NCBI GenBank assembly: GCA_030063045.1
Contig: JAQSEB010000092.1
Coordinates: 1 to 64,000 of the forward strand
DNA from: Pratylenchus scribneri
Lineage: Eukaryota > Nematoda > Chromadorea > Rhabditida > Pratylenchidae
Reading direction: 5' to 3'
Length of the DNA: 64,000 bases
In this document: piece by piece, positions 54,299 through 64,000 of the stretch
How positions within the stretch are numbered: position 1 is the stretch's first letter
How the letters are laid out: each line of letters opens with the position of its first letter
Position numbers and translations under genes: made by a program
The notes under the pieces: generated by a model
Seen by the model: the letters and a program-made list of their open reading frames with translations, nothing else
Told to the model about the DNA's origin: nothing
The model's database searches: none

Positions 54299-56940
54299 TT
54301 TAAATCGGCAACAGTGAATTTTTATAGAATTAAACCTTGAATTTATTGCTTTAAAATACATTTTAACCTATTTATAATTAAAAAATTGAATAAATTGAGG
54401 GAAAATGAAGAAAATGGTTGCCGAGGTGAATTGCGAATGTGAATGAATTTTTGATTAAATAGTGATGAGTGATGTTGGGGCGGTCCTCTCCAAATGATGG
54501 GAAAATATTATTGATGGAGGGAATATTAACTACAATTTGTGTGGTTTGTGGGAAATATAAACCATAAAATCAAATAAACAAAACTTTCATCAGTGGCAGA
54601 GTAAAGATAAAAATGGTCCAATCAATTCATTCAAACTATTGCTTTTATTTTGGATGACAAAAAATTGTTTACTCATCAAAAAATCCATTTCATCATTTTA
54701 TTTTCATTTTTTTGGGACAAAACAAAGATTATTATTTATTTTGGCAGATAAAAAAACATCAAATTATTATTTTGTTTGTGGAAGGATGACGAATCTTTAA
54801 TCTAAGGAGATTGGAATTTGAAATCCGTCGAGAAATTTTAGGTTTCAGGAATCAGAATCAGATAGGATTCCAGCTGAATTTGGATTTTGGAATTTTTGTG
54901 GGATATTTTGTCATTTTAGTAGATATAATGTCAAGATGCGAACGGTATTTGAAATACGGTATGCGAAATTCGTCAAAACAGGGTTTAACAACTTGTAAAT
55001 TCACGAATAAAACAAACAAAATCATATATTAAAATCATCTAAAATTTTTAATTTTTTTTTTAATAATTCATTTTTCCAATAAAAATATTAATTGTCCTTC
55101 CATTTCCGTCATATATTCTCCATTTTGCGCACTCATAAATTCAGTTCATTCGAGGGTTCAATTCAATAAATATATAATACAAATTTAATAAATTTAAAAA
55201 TAGCCACTAAAAAGAGGAAGAAAATGGCGGAAATAATGCGGAAAATGGAGGGGAAAATTTGTGTAAAATGTGCATTCATTCATTCACATTCACTCATTCA
55301 TATTCGTCCCTTGGTCTTCCTCCTTTTCCCCATATTTCCATTCATTCATTCACATTTCGCCCACTTTCAATCTTTTCCGTTCCAATCGATTTTGTGTTGA
55401 AGAACTGTGTGAAAAAATATTATGGAATATTGGCTGAATCGATCTTGAAATATCTTGCGCAATAAAAATATATATTATTTATGCCATTTTGGCCAAGAAA
55501 AGGACTCGGCCAAATTAGGGCATCCGAGGCTGCCATCCCTCTCTTTTAATTGATAATTTTCGGGAAAGATTACAATTGGCCAATCAAACGGCCACCGTCA
55601 ACCTGTCCAAACAACTGTCATTGAGGGGACCAAATTTTATAAAAATTTTTCCCCGAAAAATCCAATTTAAATTGTGTATTTATTTTTGCCCAATTAAATT
55701 TTATACCCAAAATTTTCACATGTAATCAAAAATGATTGGCCCCTCCAATCACATGCGCAACCACAACATATTTTTTCTATTCCTTCTTCCTCGGGGGCCA
55801 AAAATGATGGAGCACTGAGGAAATGGTTGCCAAAAGCCGAAGAAAAAATGAAGAAAAAAAAACCGGTCTAAAAAGGCACACATTCAATCATTTATATTTA
55901 ATGTGGTTTAATATTTCATCCCATAAATAACATTTTTGCCTGATCATTTTTGTTGTTTTTCGCGTGATTCATTTTAAAAATAACCCCTCATCCAACATTT
56001 GGCCTCAACCGAAAATTGTTCATTCAGCTAAATTTCTTTGGATAATCAACCCCAATCCCCCTCCATTTCACCAACTTTCCTGATTCCCTCACTCATCCTC
56101 CACTTCACTTCCTGCCCCTTCAAGCAACATTCCCCCCCACCCACCACTTCCAATCTGTCCCCATCCAATTACATTAATTCCTCCATCAAACAAAGCACAA
56201 ATCATTTTTCCAGGTTTCCGGCTTCTTTCTGGCCACTCTTTTTCCTACAATTTTTCCCACTATATTTGCTCGCTTCTCGTCCGCATTATTGTGGCTTTTC
56301 TTGTTTCCTCCTCCCTTCCATCCGGTTGGCTCCAATGTTCGGCTGAATGTGTGCCCTGCATTCGGACAGGATTCCACCAACCAAAATTCAATCCCTTCCA
56401 TCTTATTCCAAGTCCTCACAAAATCCCCCAATTCGTCCATCCCATTCCCCCTCCCCCCCCCACCCATTTCCAACTTCGCGCAGCTCTTAAATCGGGGAAG
56501 CCACCACCCACCTCCCCCTTTTTGTAGCACCGCACTTCACCATAAAATGGTGACTGAATTGACTGCTGCCCCATTTAAGGGTGGGGAAGGCCTCTCAAAA
56601 CCACCACACAAAAGTGCATCGGGATTGATCGAATTTTGAATTGCATTGACAGTTTTGGGAAACAGAGGCACACATCAAGGAGGCTTTCAACTTCGTTTTG
56701 AGAATTGCTCCCATAATTGCCCCGCTGATCGCGCATTTGACGATGATGATTATGTTCAATTTCTCCGTGGGCATTCGATCATTCTCGACCTTCCCTTCCC
56801 GTCCCTTCTCTTCCCTCTTTTCATTCATTTCCCCCTTTTTCAATTAATTTACCCGCTTTCCATCAACCATCCAAAATTCACTTTCCCAATTAGAAATTGA
56901 AGGACACACGCGGAAAACTTCATTATAATTTCATTTCATC
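54299..56940. other. Gene-poor divergent intergenic region between gpx and pct-1
   Basis: Left part AT-rich. 56040-56880 is strongly C/T-rich on the plus strand, with overlapping Pro/Ser-rich frames that come from composition. Both genes are transcribed away from here, so both promoters should lie inside. Confidence 0.45.
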
Positions 56941-56943
56941 CAG
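56923..56943 (+). promoter_or_regulatory. Likely trans-splice acceptor of pct-1
   Basis: TAATTTCATTTCATCCAG ends at 56943, 12 nt before the start codon, with no donor partner seen. Confidence 0.45.
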
Positions 56944-56955
56944 CAAATTTATAAA

Positions 56956-59867
56956 ATGAAGAAAATAAAACGGAGACTTAGTCGAGTGCTCGGTGGAGAC
57001 GGTGAAGAAAAGAAAAACAATGAGGAAATTCACCAGCAACAACAACAGTATTTGGACAAAACAGAATGGGAACGAAATTGGGAGCAAATTTCCCATCAAA
57101 AGTGCAAAAGTCATTCAGAATTCTTCCCAGGATTGGATTGCCACCATCTCCAGCCACCACCCTCAAATCCAAATGTGGAGGCGGTCAAATCGAAGAATAA
57201 CAAGTGGGGGAAGGGAAAGGAATTGGCATTGTCATTTGATTACTTCATTTAGATATCGATGGAGTTTATCCGATTCATTGTCCCAATTGGGTGAACGAAT
57301 TGCGGAAATGACTGTGGAAGAGGAAGGCGGCACATCTAGCCAACAAAAGGCTGTTGGCAATGGCTTGAATGAAATTGAGGAGGCTGCCATTCGATATTGC
57401 CCAATGGCATCGGAGGCAATTGGAGGGGAAATTAAGGAACTGTAGGGATAAGTCCATTTCATTTAGGGCACCTCAAACGATCCAGAAAAGCCGCCCCATT
57501 TTGTGTTGATGCGCAATAAAAAACAGCGACAACAAAATAATGCGAGAACAAAAAGTTGGCATGCCTCGCGATGGTTCGGCAATTTTGGGGCAAATAATCA
57601 CCATCATCATTCTGCCTGCTTAAATAATGGAAAATTGGGTTCGGATGGGGAAAGTGCAGAAGTTTCACCAAATGGAAGTGAACCCCAATCATCCTCTCCT
57701 TGTTCGGGAAGCAGCCAAACCAATGTTGAATATGTGCCAAATGTGAAAATGCGGCAAAAACAGCAGGGGACGACAAATCGACGTTGGAATGAGGTGGCAG
57801 AATGATTATTCTTTTGCGTATACTTACTTAGAATTAGAATTGAAAATCTTTCGTGGTCGAAAACAGAATAATTATGCTCATAGCTCAGTGAGGCACTAAA
57901 TAATCTCTGCTGGTAAAAAGTAAAATGATCCATTCCAAAGGCCTAATATTTCTTTTGATAGTGGTTTCATTTCATATTTCATTATAGTAGAAATTGGCAA
58001 TAATTTTTAATAGAAGAGGAGAATGCCCTAAAGAAAATTTAATATTTAGATTCCAAAATATTGAAAATTGAATTTTTATTTCAGGAAGAGATTCAAAAAC
58101 GTCTTTCCCTGCCAGCCTACATCAACATCCCAAAATCAGTTGTGGAGAAATTGAATCGGGGAACGCCGGCACTAGATTCCAACAATCCATTGTTGAGCCG
58201 AAAATGTAGAAGAACATCGCTGAACGAAATTGGCTTTGGCAAATTGGAAACTTATAAAAAAATATTTGACTTGGGCGAGGGAACATATGCCACCGTATTT
58301 TTGGGACAAAGCCTGTTGACGGGAAAAAGTGTGGCTTTGAAGGAGATTAGACTGGAACATGAGGAAGGAGCACCGTGCACAGCGTAGGTTGAAGAAAGGG
58401 TGTCAAAAATGTTAGGTCCATAAAAAGGGAACATTGAAGGAATTTATGATCTAATTTTAGCGCAATTTAACCAAAAAAATAAATTTAATTCATATTTTTT
58501 AGTATACGGGAAGTGAGCCTTTTGAGGAATTTGAAGCATGCAAATATTGTCACCCTTCATGATGTTGTGCACACTGACAGGTCCAAGAATGAATTTGGAA
58601 TGAGTTAATCCACCCCATTTTCAGTGTTCTCACTTTGGTTTTCGAATTCGTGGAACAAGACCTTCGTGAATATATGGAGGAATTGGAGGGCAGAATCAGC
58701 ATTGCCAATGTCAAATTATTTCTTTTCCAATTGCTCCGGGGGCTGGCCTATTGCCATGCCAGACGAATTTTACACAGGGATTTGAAGCCACAGAATTTGT
58801 TGATCACAAAAGGAGGCGAATTGAAATTGGCTGATTTTGGGCTGGCAAGGGCCCAATCAATTCCGACAAAGACATATTCAAGCGAAGTGGTCACACTTTG
58901 GTATCGACCGCCGGATGTTTTGTTAGGTAATAATTAATGAGGGAAATGTGATATAATTTGTCGAAATTGAAAATGTCCAAAAGATTATAACGGTTTAGAA
59001 ATTTACCCTTGACTAATTATTCAATCATCGTTTAATAAATAATGATTTTATAAAAATTAACCCAATTTTAACTTAATTTTGAACCAAAATGGTTTAAACC
59101 GTTTATTTAATACCCTTTAATTTTGACCAAACCATGACAAATTATATACCATTCATTAAACCCTTAAACCATTATAATTATTTTAGCTTTATTATTATTT
59201 TTTGACAAATTAAATAACATTCCTTAATAAATTTCAAGGCTCAATTGACTACACCAGTCACATCGATATGTGGGCCGTTGGCTGCATTCTCTTCGAAATG
59301 CTCACTCATCGGCCAATGTTCACGGGTGGCACTCCGCAGGAACAATTGGATTTAATTTTTCAAAAACTTGGCACACCAAATGCCAATTCCCATCCTGAAT
59401 TACGCCAATTGCCTGCCTTCAAAAAATGCCGTAATTTTCGTCAATATCAGCCAAAATCTTTGCTCAATTCGCCGAGAATGACCGAAGAACGAGTGGATTT
59501 GTTGATGAAATTGTTGAAGGTGGGCAATTGGCTGGGGTTTGCAATTGCAATAAATGAATGAATTTTATGGCTACAGTATGATGGAAAACAAAGAATGCCA
59601 GCGACAAGGGCAATGCGTCATCCCTTCCTTCAATGTTTCCCCGAGGCAATATTCAGATTGGCCGATACAGTCAGTCCTCTTTTTTTTCCTTATCTAATAT
59701 TATCATTTATTACCCCAAAAAAGGAGTCCATCTATTCATTGCCAAATGTGCAATTTATGCCGGATAAGAAATGCCAAATAAACGGTGGAATTCCGACAAA
59801 ATACCTAGGCCCAGAGGAAAGAATGTTGCTGGCCGAAGTTATTGCTGCAAATGGACGAAACAAATAA
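56956..59867 (+). CDS. pct-1: PCTAIRE-class cyclin-dependent kinase, 644 aa
   Basis: Exons 56956-57203, 57253-57415, 57467-57793, 58085-58383, 58503-58580, 58625-58926, 59239-59519, 59577-59669, 59724-59867. PCTAIRE kinases (CDK16-18) act with cyclin Y, and in nematodes help direct presynaptic cargo. Seen: the family N-terminus [10 protein letters not shown], a long Gln/His/Ser-rich linker, then [11 protein letters not shown], glycine loop [31 protein letters not shown] (motif at 343-349), [10 protein letters not shown] (Asp424), ADFGLARA (Asp443), [16 protein letters not shown] and MRHPFLQC. The intron at 57416-57466 needs a GC donor (GAG|GCAATT). Intron 3 contains part of a MITE. The N-terminal region is longer than in vertebrate paralogs. 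Family call very secure; the N-terminal exon 2/3 junction is the softest point. Confidence 0.93.
57868..57975. repeat. Palindromic MITE, left arm, in pct-1 intron 3
   Basis: CTCATAGCTCAGTGAGGCAC ... CATTCCAAAGGCCTAA ... TTGATAGTGGTTTC. The right arm is decayed. Confidence 0.5.
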
Positions 59868-61285
59868 ACAAATAAATTTGGATTCGATGATAATACTCGA
59901 AAATTATACTTAATCACCTAAATATCATCACTTCAAATTGTCTCTTACTCCTTCATTTTTTGCGGGTTCAAAACATTATTATATGCGTTTTTTTTCCTTC
60001 ATTTAACTTCATTTATTCACACATATCAATCATTTTGATTTTGTTTAATAAATTAAAAAATTATCCAAATTACTTTTGAGATATGCGGAAATTATCATTC
60101 AAGACGAACCTTTGGAAATTTAGTATACAATTTTAAAAATATTCCCAACTTAAAGTCCACAATTTTCAACAATAAAAAGGGACCTCTTCAGCTCTATATT
60201 TAGACAAATTTTTGTTAAAATCTTATTTTAAAACCCTAGTCTACCTTAAATGTAGCATTAAATTGACTAAAAATCATGTCTTATTAAGAACTGAAGAATC
60301 AAACTTCATAAATTCCAAATATTACTATGAATGTTTAGCCAATTCATTCCACCCCAAAAATATTATCGATTATGGCATCTTTCTTAACTTAATCTTGCTA
60401 ATCTTCTTTGAGGGATTTCCTATTAAACAATGTTCCCCAAATAAATAACTCGGAATACATAAAATTACAATTTATTCTCTTCACCTAATTAACTTCCTTC
60501 CAATCTGAATATTTCTTGCCCTATGAAAAATAATTTATTTTTCCCTTTTGATCACAATCCATCTGCCACGAATCTAGTCTTCAAAAGAATGGAATGGGTG
60601 TGGAATTTGTTGGCCATTCCAATGTCCATCGGCCTTCAACTTTGATCGCCCTTCCTCGCCCAAATGGACGAATTACAATTAACAAAAGATGCGAAAATGG
60701 GGTCAGCTCAGCAGTCGGCATTCGGCGACAAAAGTTGATTTTGGCGGCAAATGTCCATTTAAATTGGGACAAAAGGGGGAAATTGGCGGAAAATGGCCAA
60801 ACATCTGTTGGAATGGGATGGGCATTTGGCAAAAGGGGTTGGGCCAAGCACAGATTCGATGTCATTTTCATCCACCTTCAATTCATTTGCGCCTTTTTCG
60901 CATTCCGCGAAAATTCCCCTCTCCCAATTTCCGTTCATTTTGGACCTATTCTTCTGTCCAATTATTAATAGTCTCCTTTATGTATTTTATATGACAATCC
61001 TTTCAAATTAAAACCCAATTTCCACCTTCAGAATCTCTTATGATTCTATTTTTTGCCTTAAATATTCCGCTTCCCAAATTCTTCATAAGCACTAAACTCC
61101 TAAACTCCCTCCCTTTTTATAAGCCAAAACATTTTTGGGTTAATTTCCGGCAAAAAACCCAATTTCCACCTAAATTAATTTCCCTCTTTCATTTTTACCC
61201 TTAATATTATTTTGATTTTTAAGCTAATTTCACCGAATTAACCAATTTAATTCAAATCGCCTTCATCCTTTTGCTGAATCCAACG
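59868..61285. other. Spacer between pct-1 and the FGN-repeat gene
   Basis: AATAAACAAATAAA at 59865-59878 suits pct-1 polyadenylation. A 124-codon frame at 60594-60968 (+) has a similar-sized frame on the other strand and no domain, so it is left uncalled. The last 300 bp should be the next promoter. Confidence 0.4.
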
Positions 61286-62327
61286 ATGGTCAGTCGATGC
61301 CATCAATCATTTTAATTTACCCATTTCCCATTCCTGCAGGCACCAAACCCCGAAGAAACTGTGCAAAAGTCGGCGGATGCTCCTCCAATGCCTGTTGAGC
61401 GAAAGCGAATCCATGCCGAAATTGAGTAAGTCTATTTTAGTGATTTCATTTTTATTTTTAATTCCTTTCCAGCAATAAGGTGGATGGAGCCGATCCAAAA
61501 TTGGATGATTCTGTGGCCGTGAAGAAGCAGAAAAATGCCAAATTCATGTAAGTTTTTCACTCAAATTATTCAAATCCCTAATAATTTCAGCATTGTTTAT
61601 TCTGCGTTGCAATGGGAGGGACAGACCAAAATTGGGTAAAAAAATTTTCATAATTTAAATTAATTAAAAATTATCATTCAGATTTGGCCGAAAAAATGCC
61701 AAGAAAGCACAGGAGCCGAAGGAGGCCAAGGAAGTTGCTGCACTGATGAAACCAGTTGGAAATGGGTGAGCATTTTTGACTCATTTTTTAAAGCATAAGT
61801 AATTGCTTATTAAATCTCCTATAATTAGTTTCAAGAAAGAATTTTAAATAATACATAGAGAATTACCCTCTTCAATAATTCTGTTTTCCTTTTTTGGGTG
61901 ATTTTTATAGTAAGGATTGTGAAAATTTCATAAATTGGCCTATTTCTTGCTCTACAAATTAATTTATTTTATAATTTTTTGTCTAAATTCTATATAGATT
62001 GGCCAATTCGGAAGATGGCGATCGCCCAAAGAATGATGATGCCCAATTTGGAAACGATGGATTTGCGAAGGACGATACCCCATTTGGAAATCAGGGATTC
62101 GCCGACGATGGCTCATTTGGAAATCAGGAATTCGCCGACGATGGCTCATTCGGGAATCAGGGATTCGATGATTCATCATTTGGAAATGCTGGATTCGCCT
62201 ACGATACTGGGTTTGTGTTCAAAATAAAAAGGAAATAATTTTAAAATTTGCAACCATTTCTAGCAGCAAATATGCCAATGAGACGGTGGACTTCTCAAGC
62301 GAAGAGGAAGCTCAATTGGAAGAATAA
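61286..62327 (+). CDS. Acidic protein with FGNQGF tandem repeats, 189 aa
   Basis: Exons 61286-61288, 61340-61425, 61473-61547, 61591-61635, 61682-61765, 61998-62210, 62264-62327; all junctions GT-AG and in frame. The first coding exon is the ATG alone, followed directly by GTCAGT. The protein begins MAPNPEETVQKSADAPP, passes through basic stretches (VERKRIH, VKKQKNAKF, GFGRKNAKKAQEPKE), then a repeat region of five 10-12-residue units (FGNDGFAKDD, FGNQGFADDGS, FGNQEFADDGS, FGNQGFDDSS, FGNAGFAYDTG), and ends FSSEEEAQLEE. It has no signal peptide or membrane segment. The FG-containing acidic repeats suggest a disordered binding or assembly region. I recognise no family. If the ATG-only exon is wrong, the true start lies further upstream. 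Confidence 0.75.
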
Positions 62328-62424
62328 ATGAAAGAAGTGGATGATTTGAAGATTTACCATATAAATGATGAATTAATCACACTAATCCGTTCACAGATAA
62401 ATAAATTTTGGATTAAGAGTTTTT

Positions 62425-62712
62425 CTTTTGATAACAATTCAGGGAGGTGATAACCAATTTTGGAAGGCGATATGCCATTATAAAGCTCAAAATATCCTCT
62501 AAAATGTAGAAAATTCTTATTTTTGACAATTTCGAATATCACCACCTTTCCTCCAAAAATTCGGGTTTATTATAATTCAAAAACAAATGAAAAAATCATA
62601 TTTCCTAAACTTTTTAAAAGTTCACTTTTAGAGGACTTTAAGGGTTTTGAATGTCATATCGCATTTCCCAGAATGGCGTTTGCCTCGTTGAGCTATTATG
62701 ACCAGAAGAATT
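62425..62712. repeat. Palindromic MITE copy
   Basis: Left arm TAACCAATTTTGGAAGGCGA, TATGCCATTATAAAGC, ATCCTCTAAAATG; right arm TTCACTTTTAGAGGACTTTA ... GTCATATCGCATTTCCCAGA ... GCCTCGTTGAGCTATTATG. Confidence 0.8.
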
Positions 62713-63885
62713 GCCCAGAATAATGAACGAAGGTACTGAATCTCCCCTATCTTATTGGATTGAACAAAAACAATTCATTAAATCCATTTCAAAATAAATT
62801 ATTTAGATCAAAATTGCCTCAATTTTTCTTCTATTTTTGATTAGTCAACCCACACAATTTTCTGTATTCTTTCTTTTCAAGTGAGTTACCGTCGAACAAT
62901 TGATGTAGATCTTTGTTGGGTTGTTCATTCTGCACAAGATTGATTGAATTGGCCTATTTGCGCGAGAATTTGGCAAATTTGCAGACAAAAAAGAATGGGG
63001 AAATTGTGCGAGAAAAAACAAATTAGAATTTCGGAACAAAGAAGGGGACAAAGGGCGAAAACATTAGAAAGGAGGGAATTCGTCATCCACCAAAAATCAA
63101 CTCCATTCCATCTCCGGGATTTCGCCAAATTTGTTTTGAAAGGGGAAAACATTGTCATCAGAAAAGTGCAAATTGGATTTTCGGCCAAAATCCCATTCCA
63201 AAGGCCAATTTCCACCCACACAAATTGCATAAAAACAATAATAATAAACAATTCAAAATAATACCCCTTCAATTTCCCTTCAATTTCCAGTCACAATTCC
63301 CCCCTATTAATCATCAAATGCAACCAACCACTCCTCCAACCATTCTGTGCAAATTTTTGATACATTCCTTCCCAATTAATTCCCCTTCCACCACACCCAT
63401 TTTCCAAATATTTTTATTTCGTCATTCCATTCTCGAGGATGGATCATCGTCATCAAATGTAGAATAATCTACAAAAAAATTGTTTCTTGCACTTTTTTGG
63501 GCCATAATTCCCACTCCAAAGATCATATAAATTTTTGTGCAACAAATTTTATTTATGGCCAGTCACAAACTTTTGTGACTATTTTGTGCTCGTTCGTGTC
63601 CTCTCCAGCCAGCCAGCCAAACCCCAATTCGGCCAGACTCCGACAATATTCTGCGCACCACTCCCTCCCCTCAATTTGTTCTTCGCTGAATGAACATCAT
63701 CAATTCCCCCTTTCCCTCCCTCCCCTCCATTGTGATGATGACAGCACAATTAACAAGACTCACCACATTTTTTGTTGCGCACAAATCTATATAAACCCCG
63801 AAAAAATATTCCATTCTCCACATTTTTCCCATTTAAGAAATTATTTCCCTACAAAAGTAACATTTGACCTTTGTTACACTAAAAA
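62713..63885. other. Spacer upstream of the last gene
   Basis: No supported gene. 63260-63850 is C/T-rich on the plus strand, as in other upstream regions of this window. Frames here have no family features. Confidence 0.4.
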
Positions 63886-64000
63886 ATGATCCATCCCATC
63901 AATATTCCCGAGGATTTGCTTTCCGCCAATCCCCGAAGGCCACAATTTTTTCGTCCAAGGCCAAAAGTGAAAATAAGGTAACTAAAATCCAATTTAAACG
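63886..64000 (+). CDS. First exon of an unknown gene (3' end outside window)
   Basis: ATG at 63886 opens 30 codons plus two bases to a GTAACT donor at 63978. The peptide starts MIHPINIPEDLLSANPRRPQ and continues with a basic Pro/Arg stretch (FFRPRPKVKIR). There is no signal peptide. The family cannot be told from this exon. The call rests on an ATG after a pyrimidine-rich upstream region and a good donor. Confidence 0.5.

Noticed and set aside
57416..57466. pct-1 ending at the TAG near 57443 as a short separate gene
   Set aside because: A GC-AG intron restores frame into the next exons, and the family N-terminus and kinase domain then form one protein of sensible length.
60594..60968. 124-codon plus-strand frame
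   Set aside because: A similar frame lies on the opposite strand, there is no family feature, and it sits in the expected spacer after pct-1.
1..64000. tRNA, rRNA or snRNA genes
   Set aside because: I looked for tRNA A/B-box patterns and conserved rRNA or snRNA motifs and saw none I could support by eye; a covariance-model scan would settle it.

Overview
This is eukaryotic DNA, and most likely from a nematode. The genes are split by many short introns (about 37-60 bp, ending in TTTTCAG-like acceptors). GC content is low, some intergenic stretches are long and gene-poor, and several genes carry an acceptor-like site just before the ATG that would suit spliced-leader addition. Protein families and intron style fit a plant-parasitic tylenchid such as a root-knot or cyst nematode, but that assignment is inference.

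Layout, left to right. 1-2663: 3' part of a UDP-glucuronosyltransferase. 2973-3514: a small secreted precursor that looks like a neuropeptide gene. 4144-4577: a GC-rich doubtful gene. 5048-5932: a 30-bp-class tandem array. 6219-6783: a small F-box-like protein. 7223-10046: quiescin sulfhydryl oxidase, 15 exons. 11132-13197: cathepsin Z-like protease with a GATA-rich promoter. 14874-16236: eIF4E-homologous protein 4EHP/IFE-4. 16954-21910: dihydropteridine reductase with a 3.3-kb first intron full of repeats. 22131-24299 (-): a secreted Ala/Asn/Gln-rich protein. 27799-28247: a small unknown protein. 30497-31249 (-): a Kip-type CDK inhibitor. 42139-44356 (-): an unknown membrane protein. 48088-53270: a peptide-type class A GPCR. 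53604-54298 (-): a Cys-type glutathione peroxidase. 56956-59867: a PCTAIRE kinase (pct-1). 61286-62327: an acidic protein with FGNQGF repeats. 63886-end: first exon of a further gene.

There is no operon logic to read. The genes cover redox and secretory folding (QSOX, GPx), pterin recycling, lysosomal proteolysis, translation control, cell-cycle or CDK signalling (CKI, PCT-1) and neuropeptide signalling (a precursor and a receptor, not necessarily a pair).

The strongest non-genic signal is one palindromic MITE family with about 15 full or partial copies, eight of them inside introns. A second GC-rich MITE is inserted in one of these copies with a clean target-site duplication. One minisatellite occurs in opposite orientations about 34 kb apart. 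A foldback element and a strong GC hairpin lie in the dihydropteridine reductase intron. All exon borders come from reading frame, splice consensus and remembered family patterns; no search was run.
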